The notes beneath the pieces were generated by a model. It was not told the DNA's origin, did no database searches, and worked only from the letters and a program-made list of their open reading frames with translations. A DNA stretch of 52,488 nt, taken from positions 1 through 52,488 of the forward strand of contig CALJVK010000020.1 in the NCBI GenBank assembly GCA_937773465.1. Direction: 5' to 3'. The translations under genes were made by a program, and so were the position numbers. Source of the stretch: an uncultured Flavobacteriaceae bacterium. GTDB lineage: Bacteria > Bacteroidota > Bacteroidia > Flavobacteriales > Flavobacteriaceae. This document shows, piece by piece, positions 1-8,560 of this stretch; the stretch's first letter is position 1; every line of letters begins with the position of its first letter.

Positions 1-221
1 ATAAAATGGGTGCTGGAAATACAGCTGACGCATTCCACGCTTTATCAGAGGGTTATGGTTTTGTTATGAGTTTGCAATTTACTAACGATGGAAATGAATC
101 ACCATACTTTTCTAAATCTGAAGTTGATGCTATGCTTGCTAAAATGGATGATTTCTGGACTGTTCAAGATTCAGATTTAACATCAATGGTTAGCGACATT
201 AAATCTAAATTCGGAATTTAA
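1..221 (+). CDS. DUF4856-type protein, C-terminal end (partial)
   Basis: The reading frame is open at the window edge, so only about the last 72 residues are visible; the Met at position 6 is probably internal. The text GAGNTADAFHALSEGYGFV resembles the C-terminal part of DUF4856 proteins, which I know as neighbours of imelysin-like genes in Flavobacteriia. The function is not established; the context suggests a cell-surface role in iron acquisition. A strong hairpin follows 35 bases after the stop. The family call rests on recall of the sequence and on the neighbourhood, not on a search. Confidence 0.6.
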   Translation, partial: KMGAGNTADAFHALSEGYGFVMSLQFTNDGNESPYFSKSEVDAMLAKMDDFWTVQDSDLTSMVSDIKSKFGI

Positions 222-251
222 AATCTTATGTTTAAAATAAATAATAAATTA

Positions 252-290
252 AAAAAAACAGTGGGCTTATCGCCTACTGTTTTTTATTTT
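252..290 (+). terminator. Intrinsic terminator between the DUF4856 gene and imelysin
   Basis: An inverted repeat AACAGTGGGC / GCCTACTGTT (one G-T pair, loop about 5 nt, 257-282) is flanked by an A-run and followed by TTTTTTATTTT. It ends only about 7-15 bases before the imelysin ATG at 297, which leaves no room for a promoter in between. It probably acts as a partial terminator inside an operon. Confidence 0.75.
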
Positions 291-296
291 CGCATT

Positions 297-1424
297 ATGA
301 AATATTTAAAAAGTATTTTTTGTTTTTCCCTAATAGTTCTTACTATTCTCGCATGCTCTAAAGATTCAGAAGATGAAATTGATCAAGTTCCTCAATTTGA
401 TAGGTCATCTATACTAAAAAACTATACTGACAATATCATTATACCTAGATATAATGACTTCGAATCTGAGTTGGATAAACTAAAGATTGCTGTGGATGAT
501 TTCACTCAATCTCCCAATACATCTAATTTTGATCAACTTCATGACAAGTGGTTAAGCGCTTACAAAAAATGGCAACATATTGAAATGTTTAACATTGGAA
601 AAGCTGAAGAAATAAATTATTTAAATACAATTAATACTTATCCAGTTGATGAATTGAGAATTAATGAAAATATTAATTCACAAAAAAAAGAGTTAATCAA
701 TTCAAACGATTGGTCTTGTCAAGGATTAAGTGGAGTTGATTATATGTTACACGGAATTGGTGTTTCAAAGGATGAAATTATACAAAAATATAAAGATGAT
801 TCAAATTATGGAGATTATCTGGAAAACTTAATAACTATCATGGCATCTAATACAGCCGATGTCATTCAAGATTGGTCAACTTACAGAAATACATTTGTAC
901 AATCCTCTGGAAATTCAAATACAAGTTCTTTAAACATGTTGACTAATGACTTCATTTACTATTTTGAAAAAGGCTTAAGAACTAACAAAGTTGCTATCCC
1001 TGTTGGGTATTTTTCTGGTGGTAATATATTACCAGAAAAAATAGAAGCTTATTATTCTTCTAAAAACTCATTTAACCAAGTTTCTAAAGATTTAGCTAAA
1101 GAAGCTTTAATAGCTTCTGAAAATCTATTTATTGGGAAATCCTCAAATGGTTCAACTGGAGCAAGTTTAAAGACGTATTTAGATTACCTTCACTCTAACG
1201 ATGTGTCTAAAGAGAATTTAAGCCCGATAATAATTAATAATTTTCAAAAAGCAAATGATGAGCTTGATCAATTAAACGAAAATTTTATTGATCAAATAAA
1301 TACTGATAAATCTAAAATGTTAAATACATTTGATAAATTACAAGCCATTGTAGTGAATTTGAAAACTGATATGCTTTCACTCCTTAGTATTCAAGTTGAC
1401 TATATAGATGCCGATGGAGATTAA
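297..1424 (+). CDS. Imelysin-like (peptidase M75 superfamily) lipoprotein
   Basis: A longer frame opens at 228, but it would read through the terminator hairpin. The ATG at 297 begins a clean lipoprotein signal, MKYLKSIFCFSLIVLTILAC, so I chose that start (375 aa). The mature protein is largely helical in character and matches imelysin-like proteins, which are iron-regulated surface or periplasmic proteins linked to iron uptake. The family GxHxxE motif appears as G-L-S-G-V-D (residues 143-148), so the His and Glu are replaced by Ser and Asp. Downstream are HTTM and FecA-like genes on the same strand, consistent with an iron operon. No peptidase activity should be assumed. Confidence 0.8.
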   Translation: MKYLKSIFCFSLIVLTILACSKDSEDEIDQVPQFDRSSILKNYTDNIIIPRYNDFESELDKLKIAVDDFTQSPNTSNFDQLHDKWLSAYKKWQHIEMFNIGKAEEINYLNTINTYPVDELRINENINSQKKELINSNDWSCQGLSGVDYMLHGIGVSKDEIIQKYKDDSNYGDYLENLITIMASNTADVIQDWSTYRNTFVQSSGNSNTSSLNMLTNDFIYYFEKGLRTNKVAIPVGYFSGGNILPEKIEAYYSSKNSFNQVSKDLAKEALIASENLFIGKSSNGSTGASLKTYLDYLHSNDVSKENLSPIIINNFQKANDELDQLNENFIDQINTDKSKMLNTFDKLQAIVVNLKTDMLSLLSIQVDYIDADGD

Positions 1425-1443
1425 ATAATCTTTAATTTAAATT

Positions 1444-2802
1444 TTGGGAATCATTTCTTCTTATTTGTCTAAAAAACATGAATCGACAAGTCTAGCTTTT
1501 TTTAGGTTAGGCTTTGGTTTATTAATGACCTACAGTATAATAAGATTTTGGCTAAAGGGATGGATTCAAACAATGTATATTGATCCTTCTTTCCACTTCA
1601 CATTTTATGGATTTGAATGGGTCACACCATTAGGCGATTATACTTATTTATTGTTTTTTATATGTGGATTATCGGCTTTTTTTGTAGCAATTGGATATAA
1701 ATATTACATGTCTATTATTATATTTTTTTTATCCTTCACTTACATTGAGCTAATGGATAAAACCACATACTTAAATCACTATTACTTTGTTAGTATTTTA
1801 AGTTTCTTGATGATTTTTCTCCCTTCTAATTCATCTTACTCTGTTGATTCCTATTTACAAAAAAAATCTTTTAAATACACCCCAAAATGGTGTGTTGATT
1901 CCATTAAACTCTTACTATTTATAGTGTATTTTTATTCTGGTTTAGCTAAAATAAACAAGGACTGGCTTTTTGAAGCTCAACCATTAAAAATTTGGTTAAC
2001 CACAGGGAGTTATGATTTTCCACTTATTGGTTCAAACTTAATGCAACAAGAATGGTTTCATTATTTTATGAGTTGGGGAGGTATGTTTTACGACCTATTA
2101 ATACCATTTTTGTTAATCTATACTAGAACTAGGGTTTTTGGTTTTTTATTAGTCATTTTCTTTCACTTATTTACTGTTTTATTATTCCCAATAGGAATGT
2201 TTCCTTATATAATGATAATGTCTTCCCTTATTTTCTTTAGTTCAAAAACTCATAAGAAAATATTAGATTTTATTTTAAAGCCTTTTATCGATAAAATAAA
2301 AAGTATTCGAGAAATGAAAATTATAAACATTCAAAAAGAACGTATTAGTTTGATTGTTGTTTCTGTATTTTTTATAATTCAGTTTTTATTTCCATTCAGA
2401 TACAGTTTATATCCAGGTGAATTATTTTGGAATGAACAAGGCTATCGATTTTCTTGGCGTGTAATGTTAATGGAGAAAAAAGGTTATACCACATTTAAAG
2501 TTGTGAATAAAGAAAATGATAATTCATTTTACATTATGAATAATAGTTTTTTAACAGAACTTCAAGAAAGACAAATGAGTTTTCAGCCTGACTTCATAAT
2601 CGAGTACGCACATTTTCTTGGTAACTATTACAAAAATCTAGGATTAAATGATATTGAAATTTATGCTGATAGCTATGTTGCACTAAATGGAAGAATTAGT
2701 AAAAGATTTATCGATCCTGAAATTGATTTATTAAAACAAAAAAGAGGATTTAAAAATAAAGATTGGATTATACCATTAGATGAAAAGATTAATAATTTAT
2801 AG
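1444..2802 (+). CDS. HTTM domain (vitamin K-dependent gamma-carboxylase-like) membrane protein
   Basis: The start appears to be TTG (GIISSYLSKKHESTSLAFFR follows); there is no ATG before residue 29. Several hydrophobic segments lie in the first 300 residues (for example YTYLLFFICGLSAFFVAIGY and IIIFFLSFTYIELM), with a soluble C-terminal part of about 130 residues. This fits HTTM proteins, relatives of vitamin K-dependent gamma-glutamyl carboxylase whose bacterial function is mostly unknown. It lies 19 bases after imelysin, and its 3' end overlaps the TonB receptor start by 23 bases, so the two are likely translationally coupled. A role in iron or surface modification is inferred only from context. 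Confidence 0.8.
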   Translation: MGIISSYLSKKHESTSLAFFRLGFGLLMTYSIIRFWLKGWIQTMYIDPSFHFTFYGFEWVTPLGDYTYLLFFICGLSAFFVAIGYKYYMSIIIFFLSFTYIELMDKTTYLNHYYFVSILSFLMIFLPSNSSYSVDSYLQKKSFKYTPKWCVDSIKLLLFIVYFYSGLAKINKDWLFEAQPLKIWLTTGSYDFPLIGSNLMQQEWFHYFMSWGGMFYDLLIPFLLIYTRTRVFGFLLVIFFHLFTVLLFPIGMFPYIMIMSSLIFFSSKTHKKILDFILKPFIDKIKSIREMKIINIQKERISLIVVSVFFIIQFLFPFRYSLYPGELFWNEQGYRFSWRVMLMEKKGYTTFKVVNKENDNSFYIMNNSFLTELQERQMSFQPDFIIEYAHFLGNYYKNLGLNDIEIYADSYVALNGRISKRFIDPEIDLLKQKRGFKNKDWIIPLDEKINNL

Positions 2803-5206
2803 CATAATATCATTGATATTTATTAGCAATACTCTAGGGCAATCTAGGGTTTCTGGCTATGTATATGATGAATTCACCAATGATGCTATTGAAAACGTTG
2901 CCATTTTTGATAATTATAGTAATAAAATATTTTATTCAGATAAAAAGGGTTACTTCAATTTTATAAAAGGCAAAAGTACTATTGAGCTTACGTTTTATCT
3001 GGAGGGCTATTTAGTTTTAAATAAAATTATAGAACTTGATCTTGATTCGACAAATTTAATTGTAAAACTATCCTCAAAAGTTGAAGAATTAAACGAAGTT
3101 ATTGTAAGAGCTAATAGAAAAAAAATCTTTCAAATTAAAAGAATGAAAGATTTTGAAGGCACTTCGGTTTATGCTGGAAAGAAAAATGAAGTAATCTTGC
3201 TAGAACTTTCCATGGCCAATTTAGCATCCAATAATGCTCGTCAAATCTACAATCAAATACCAGGGCTTAATATATATCAAAATGATGATGCAGGCCTACA
3301 GCTAAATATTGGAGGAAGAGGTTTAAACCCAAATAGAACCTCCAATTTTAACACAAGACAGAATGGATATGATATAAGTGCAGATGCTTTAGGATATCCT
3401 GAGAGTTATTACACTCCTGCTGCAGAAGGTCTTCAAGAAATACAAATTTTAAGAGGCGCTGCTTCACTTCAATATGGAACTCAATTTGGAGGACTTATTA
3501 ATTTCATAATGAAAAAACCTAATTACAATAAAGATTTAGAAATATTAACACGAAACACAATCGGATCAAATAATTTATTTACAAACTTTACAAGCCTTAG
3601 TTTATCGGGAAACAAACTTAATTATTATGGGTACGTAAATTATAAAAAGGGAAATGGATTTAGAGATAATTCAGATTTTAAATCAACAAACACGTTTCAA
3701 TATTTAGAATATAAAATTAATGACAAAACCGTTTTAAGTTCAGAGTTAACATATATGAACTATTTAGCACAACAAGCTGGAGGCCTTAGTGATGAAATGT
3801 TTAAAACCAATCATTTACAAAGCAATAGAGCTAGAAATTGGTTTGAAATTGAATGGTTAATGTACAACCTTAAATTCAAAAAAGAATTTTCCAAAAAGAC
3901 TAATTTTAGCTTTAGCTTTTTTGGACTTGAAGCTAAAAGAAATTCACTAGGTTTTAGAACAAATAGAGTTAGCCAGATAGACTCAGGAGAAGAAAGAGAT
4001 TTAATTAAAGGAGAGTTTTCAAATTTTGGATTTGAATCGAGACTACTAACGAACTACAGTTTTTTAAATAAAAAATCTCTTTTCCTTGTTGGTGTAAAGT
4101 ATTATAATTCAAATTCCTATAGTATTCAAGGACCTGGATCAAATAATTCAGATGCTGATTTTACTTTCCAGAATTCACTGTATCCTAACTATAATAATCA
4201 ATCAAATTATAACTATCCAAATGAAAACGTTGCACTATTTGCTGAAAATATTTTTTATTTAAACGATAAAATTTCATTAACACCAGGTCTTAGATATGAG
4301 AATATTATTACTAATAGTGATGGTTATTATAGAAAGATTAATTTAGATGGAGCTGGAAACGTTATTTATAATGAAAAGTTTGATGAAACTGATAAAAAAA
4401 GTAGAAGCTTCTTATTAGTTGGTTTAGGCTTTAGTTTTAGGGTTAATAGAAATTTAGAACTTTATTCTAATTTTAGTGAAAATTACAGATCTGTTACTTT
4501 TGCTGATATTAGTACTATAAACCCTGCATACGCTATTAACCCAAACATTGATGATGAAAAAGGCTATACATTTGATGTTGGTTTAAGAGGGAATTACAAG
4601 AAGAAAATATCCTATGATACTAATATTTTCTTGCTTAAATACGAAGATAGAATTGGTTTTGTTCAGAAGGTTTTTGAAGATGGAAATGTTAAAAGTGAAA
4701 GAGGAAATGTTGGCAATGCAAAAATAAACGGAATCGAATCTCTTTTTGATTTTGATCTAAATGAAATCTTTCTAAAAAATAATGATTTTGATTTAAATTA
4801 TTTTATAAACTACTCTTATATAAGTTCCAAATATTTAAAATCAAATCAAGTTGGAATTGAGGGGAAATCTGTTGAATTTGTGCCAAAACATAATTTAAAG
4901 ACCGGTTTGAAATTTGGATATAAAAATTTGTTGCTCAACTTTCAATATTCCTATATCTCAAAACAATTTACCGACTCCTCAAACGCTAAGAGCGGAAATT
5001 TAAGTGGAGTTATTGGACAAATCCCGGAATATGGTCTCGCTGATCTTTCAGTTTCTTATAAACTAAAAGGTTTAAAATTTGAAACAGGTGTAAATAACTT
5101 ATTTGACGAGAAATATTTTACAAGAAGAGCAACTGGCTACCCTGGCCCAGGAATTATTCCATCTGCTCCTAGAAACACATATCTAACAATAGAGATGAAA
5201 TTCTAA
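2780..5206 (+). CDS. TonB-dependent outer-membrane receptor, FecA-like
   Basis: 808 aa, close to the usual size. A signal peptide (MKRLIIYSIISLIFISNTLGQ) precedes a carboxypeptidase-like regulatory domain (about 23-105). A plug domain follows (about 130-250: ARQIYNQIPGLNIYQ, then IGGRG and LRGAASLQYGTQFGGLINF), then a C-terminal beta barrel ending in a terminal Phe (LTIEMKF). Such receptors import iron chelates or other scarce substrates with energy from TonB-ExbBD. The gene overlaps the HTTM gene and is probably co-transcribed with imelysin and the DUF4856 gene, pointing to iron uptake. The exact ligand cannot be read from the sequence. The frame is intact over 2.4 kb. Confidence 0.88.
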   Translation: MKRLIIYSIISLIFISNTLGQSRVSGYVYDEFTNDAIENVAIFDNYSNKIFYSDKKGYFNFIKGKSTIELTFYLEGYLVLNKIIELDLDSTNLIVKLSSKVEELNEVIVRANRKKIFQIKRMKDFEGTSVYAGKKNEVILLELSMANLASNNARQIYNQIPGLNIYQNDDAGLQLNIGGRGLNPNRTSNFNTRQNGYDISADALGYPESYYTPAAEGLQEIQILRGAASLQYGTQFGGLINFIMKKPNYNKDLEILTRNTIGSNNLFTNFTSLSLSGNKLNYYGYVNYKKGNGFRDNSDFKSTNTFQYLEYKINDKTVLSSELTYMNYLAQQAGGLSDEMFKTNHLQSNRARNWFEIEWLMYNLKFKKEFSKKTNFSFSFFGLEAKRNSLGFRTNRVSQIDSGEERDLIKGEFSNFGFESRLLTNYSFLNKKSLFLVGVKYYNSNSYSIQGPGSNNSDADFTFQNSLYPNYNNQSNYNYPNENVALFAENIFYLNDKISLTPGLRYENIITNSDGYYRKINLDGAGNVIYNEKFDETDKKSRSFLLVGLGFSFRVNRNLELYSNFSENYRSVTFADISTINPAYAINPNIDDEKGYTFDVGLRGNYKKKISYDTNIFLLKYEDRIGFVQKVFEDGNVKSERGNVGNAKINGIESLFDFDLNEIFLKNNDFDLNYFINYSYISSKYLKSNQVGIEGKSVEFVPKHNLKTGLKFGYKNLLLNFQYSYISKQFTDSSNAKSGNLSGVIGQIPEYGLADLSVSYKLKGLKFETGVNNLFDEKYFTRRATGYPGPGIIPSAPRNTYLTIEMKF

Positions 5207-5227
5207 TAATCGTAAGCTCTACTTTTT

Positions 5228-5683
5228 TTAAAAAGATTTATTTTTAGAGTCCATAAATATAGTTACTGGCCCATCATTTTCAATTTTCACAAGCATATCA
5301 GCACCAAATACGCCTGCTTTGGGCTCTTTATTTATTTTGCTCTTTATTTCAATTAAAAATTTATCATATATGTTTTTTGCAAAATCACCCTTAGCAGCCT
5401 TAATATATGAAGGTCTATTTCCTTTTTTTGTGGAAGCATGAAGAGTAAATTGACTAATAATTAGTATATCACCCTCAATATCAATCAATGATTTGTTCAT
5501 AATACTATTGAAATCATCAAAAATTCGAAGTTGAGAAACTTTTTTACAAATCCATTCAATATCAATATCATCATCACTGTTTTCAATACCAACAAATAAG
5601 ACGATACCTTGATTTATCTTTGAAATAATTTCATTATCCACTTCAACACTTCCCGATTTTACTCTTTGAATTAATACCCTCAT
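5228..5683 (-). CDS. dtd: D-aminoacyl-tRNA deacylase
   Basis: 151 aa, the normal size for Dtd, the homodimeric enzyme that hydrolyses D-amino acids from mischarged tRNA in the cytoplasm. The diagnostic segments are SQFTLHASTKKGNRPSY and NDGPVT (the Gly-cisPro and NxGPxT-type active-site motifs). The start ATG overlaps the last base of the rsgA stop codon, so the two genes are coupled. It is the last gene of the aromatic amino acid transcription unit and converges with the FecA-like receptor 21 bases away. Confidence 0.95.
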   Translation of the reverse strand: MRVLIQRVKSGSVEVDNEIISKINQGIVLFVGIENSDDDIDIEWICKKVSQLRIFDDFNSIMNKSLIDIEGDILIISQFTLHASTKKGNRPSYIKAAKGDFAKNIYDKFLIEIKSKINKEPKAGVFGADMLVKIENDGPVTIFMDSKNKSF

Positions 5684-6624
5684 TATTTATAATTATCTAC
5701 TCTAAAGTTACTGTCATCACTGTTTAATAAACTTAAATAGTTATTATATCTAAACTCAGAAATATCATTATTATCTACGGCTTCTTTTATTGCGCAATTT
5801 GGTTCATTATAGTGAAGACAATTATTGAATTTACAATTGTGACTTAGTTTTGCTATTTCATTAAAATACCCTCCAATTTCATTTCTATCTATATCAATTA
5901 ATCCAAATCCTTTAATTCCTGGACTATCAATTATTTTTGCACCGTCAATTAAATCAAACATTTCAGCAAATGTTGTTGTGTGTTGACCCTGTTCATTTTG
6001 CTCAGAAACTATAGATGTTCTTAAATTCAAGTTAGAATCCAAACTATTTATAAGACTAGACTTTCCAACGCCACTATGCCCAGTAAAAACAGAAACTTTA
6101 TTTTTCATGCTCTGTTTAACTGAATCAATATTAGTTCCTTTTTTTACTGAAATTTTGAAGGTTTTATAACCTGCAGTTGTGTAAACATCATTTAGATTGT
6201 TTATTAATTCATTATCCTTATCACTATAGATATCTATTTTATTAAATAAAATAATAGTCTCAATTCCATATGATTTAGTAGAAACCAAAACTCTGTCAAT
6301 AAAAAGAGTTGAAGTCTGTGGGTTTGATGGTGTGACAAATAAAAAACAGCAATCTATATTTGATGCTATAATGTGGGTTTGCTTAGAAAGATTTACTGAT
6401 TTTCTAATTATATAATTATCTCTATTTTCAATTTCAACGATTAGGCCTTTAAAATCATTTTCATCTGTAACTTCGAACACAACTCTGTCACCCACTGCAA
6501 CCGGGTTAGTACTTTTAATCCCAAGTGACCTAAATTTCCCTTTAATATTACATTTATAAACTACATTAGACTCGGTATGTACGTCATACCAATTTCCTGT
6601 AGATTTATAAACCAATCCTTTCAT
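5683..6624 (-). CDS. rsgA: Small ribosomal subunit biogenesis GTPase RsgA
   Basis: 313 aa. N-terminal OB-fold region (about 1-80), then a circularly permuted GTPase domain with P-loop GHSGVGKSSL and the DSPGIKGFG switch region. A C-terminal zinc knuckle follows (HNCKFNNCLHYNEPNC). RsgA acts in late 30S maturation. It sits 3 bases after the DAHP synthase gene and one base into dtd; the order aro genes-rsgA-dtd is familiar in Flavobacteriia. No anomalies seen. Confidence 0.96.
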   Translation of the reverse strand: MKGLVYKSTGNWYDVHTESNVVYKCNIKGKFRSLGIKSTNPVAVGDRVVFEVTDENDFKGLIVEIENRDNYIIRKSVNLSKQTHIIASNIDCCFLFVTPSNPQTSTLFIDRVLVSTKSYGIETIILFNKIDIYSDKDNELINNLNDVYTTAGYKTFKISVKKGTNIDSVKQSMKNKVSVFTGHSGVGKSSLINSLDSNLNLRTSIVSEQNEQGQHTTTFAEMFDLIDGAKIIDSPGIKGFGLIDIDRNEIGGYFNEIAKLSHNCKFNNCLHYNEPNCAIKEAVDNNDISEFRYNNYLSLLNSDDSNFRVDNYK

Positions 6625-6627
6625 TGT

Positions 6628-7710
6628 TTAACTATTTATAACTTTTTCTTGATTATTTATTGATTCTTGATGAATTGCTTTAAACATTTTCAATACAAAC
6701 TCTTCACTTAACCCCTTTTTCTCACCTTCCAAAATCATATTTCCAAGAATTTCGTTCCATCTTTTAGTTTGAAGAACTGCAACATTTTTTTGTTTTTTTA
6801 ACTCACCAATTGAAACAGCAACTTTCATTCTTTTACCCAAAGTCTCTAAAATCCCATGATCTATAACATCAATTTGAGTTCTAAGTGTGTTTAGTTTGTT
6901 TTTATAGTCTGCTTCATTACTAGTTAGTGTTCTGATTTTAAGATCTTCCATCATTTTGACTAAAACTTCTGGGGTAATTTGCTGAGCTGCATCACTCCAA
7001 GCATTATCTGGATCAGTATGTGTTTCAATCATTAATCCATCAAAATTTAAATCTAAAGCAGTTTGAGAAATATCTTGAAGAATATCTCGTCTACCTGCAA
7101 TGTGTGAAGGATCACAAATTAGTGGTATGTCTGGGAATCTATTTTGAAGTTCAATTGGTAATTGCCATTCTGGATTATTACGATACTTTGATTTTTCATA
7201 AGTAGAAAAACCTCTATGTATAACTCCAAGTTTTTTGATATTTGCTGAATAAAGTCTTTCAAGACCTCCAAGCCATAAAGACAAATCGGGGTTTACCGGA
7301 TTTTTAACTAAAACGATTTTGTCCGTGCCTTTTAATGCATCTGCAATTTCTTGAACAATAAAAGGACTTACAGTAGATCTTGCTCCGATCCACAAAACAT
7401 CAATATCATATTCTAAAGCTAATTTAACATGACTAGCATTTGCAACTTCTGTAGCAGTCAATAATCCCGTTTCCTTTTTGACTTTATCAAGCCATTTCAG
7501 TCCAATTGCACCGACACCTTCAAACATTCCTGGACGAGTTCTTGGTTTCCAGATTCCTGCTCTATAAATTGACACATCTGTATTCTTTAAATCGTGAGCT
7601 ATTTTCAAAACTTGATCTTCAGTTTCAGCACTACATGGACCAGCAATAACTAAAGGATGATTTAATTTAAAATCATCAAGCCAGCTTCTCATTTCTTTTT
7701 TATTTTTCAT
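6628..7710 (-). CDS. Bifunctional DAHP synthase / chorismate mutase
   Basis: 360 aa. The N-terminal part (about 1-260) is a KDO8P-type 3-deoxy-7-phosphoheptulonate synthase with AGPCSAET, the WKPRTRPGMFEG segment and CDPSHIAGRRD. The last 90 residues (LNTLRTQIDVIDHGILETLG onward) are an AroQ-type chorismate mutase. The protein therefore combines the entry step of the shikimate pathway with the branch step to prephenate; in such fusions the mutase domain usually also mediates feedback control. The start overlaps the end of tyrA by 11 bases. It lies in the leader-controlled aromatic operon. Confidence 0.95.
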   Translation of the reverse strand: MKNKKEMRSWLDDFKLNHPLVIAGPCSAETEDQVLKIAHDLKNTDVSIYRAGIWKPRTRPGMFEGVGAIGLKWLDKVKKETGLLTATEVANASHVKLALEYDIDVLWIGARSTVSPFIVQEIADALKGTDKIVLVKNPVNPDLSLWLGGLERLYSANIKKLGVIHRGFSTYEKSKYRNNPEWQLPIELQNRFPDIPLICDPSHIAGRRDILQDISQTALDLNFDGLMIETHTDPDNAWSDAAQQITPEVLVKMMEDLKIRTLTSNEADYKNKLNTLRTQIDVIDHGILETLGKRMKVAVSIGELKKQKNVAVLQTKRWNEILGNMILEGEKKGLSEEFVLKMFKAIHQESINNQEKVINS

Positions 7711-8560
7711 CTTTTAATTTGTTATTTAAAATTTCTTTAATTCTATTAGTATTGTTTAAGATTTCTGATAATTCAACTTCATTTTCTTTCAAAATTAATT
7801 CTTTAATTAGACTTAAGTTTGAAATATATTCTTCAATTGCTAAAACTAAATTACCCTTATTTTGTAAAAAAATAGGTGTCCAAGTTTCAGGACGACTCTT
7901 AGCTAGTCTAACTGTTGATTCGAAACCACTTCCTGCCAAGTCAAATATATTATTTTCGTTTTCTTCTTTTTCAATTACTGTCTTGCCAAGCATAAAAGAA
8001 CTTATGTGAGACAAATGGGAGACATAAGCAACATGGACATCATGTGATTTTGGGTCCATATATATAGTCTTCATGTTTAGACTGTCGAAAATTTCTAAAG
8101 CTATTTTTCTTAATTTTTTATTAGTTTTTTCAAATTCACATATAATATTTGTTTTTCCAACATAAAGTCCTTTTTGAGCAGCTTCAGGACCAGAAAATTC
8201 AGTACCTGCCATTGGATGAGCAGCTAAATAATTTCCTCTTTTTGGATGATTATTTAAAAGTGTACAAATTGCTTCTTTAGTAGAACCAACATCAAAAACT
8301 AAAGCATTAGAATTAACTAAATCTAAAACTTTTGGGATTAAGCTTAGTGAATGATTTACTGGAACAGCAACTAAAATTAGATCCATCTTATGTAGATCGT
8401 TAAAAGAAATAACAAAATCAATTAAACCTATTTCTTTTGCTTTTTTTAAGTTTTCAAATGAATTGTCAATTCCGTATATAACAGAACTTGGAAATGGAAC
8501 TTTAATATCTAAAGCAAAAGATCCTCCCATCAATCCAACTCCTATAATCCCTATTTTCAT
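7700..8560 (-). CDS. tyrA: Prephenate dehydrogenase
   Basis: 286 aa with an N-terminal dinucleotide-binding Rossmann motif (IGIIGVGLMGGSFALDIK) and the active-site segment HPMAGTEFSGP, followed by the helical prephenate dehydrogenase domain (THDVHVAYVSHLSH-like stretch around residues 172-186). It converts prephenate to 4-hydroxyphenylpyruvate for tyrosine synthesis. It overlaps both neighbours (4 bases with the aminotransferase, 11 with the DAHP synthase gene), so it is tightly coupled. No ACT domain is visible, so feedback control probably lies elsewhere. Confidence 0.95.
   Translation of the reverse strand: MKIGIIGVGLMGGSFALDIKVPFPSSVIYGIDNSFENLKKAKEIGLIDFVISFNDLHKMDLILVAVPVNHSLSLIPKVLDLVNSNALVFDVGSTKEAICTLLNNHPKRGNYLAAHPMAGTEFSGPEAAQKGLYVGKTNIICEFEKTNKKLRKIALEIFDSLNMKTIYMDPKSHDVHVAYVSHLSHISSFMLGKTVIEKEENENNIFDLAGSGFESTVRLAKSRPETWTPIFLQNKGNLVLAIEEYISNLSLIKELILKENEVELSEILNNTNRIKEILNNKLKDEK

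Noticed and set aside
2834..2847. CTAG as a general indel site across the window
   Set aside because: CTAG sites in intact genes, such as two in the FecA-like receptor here and one near 15571 in the broken barrel gene, carry no frame error, so the motif alone does not cause it.
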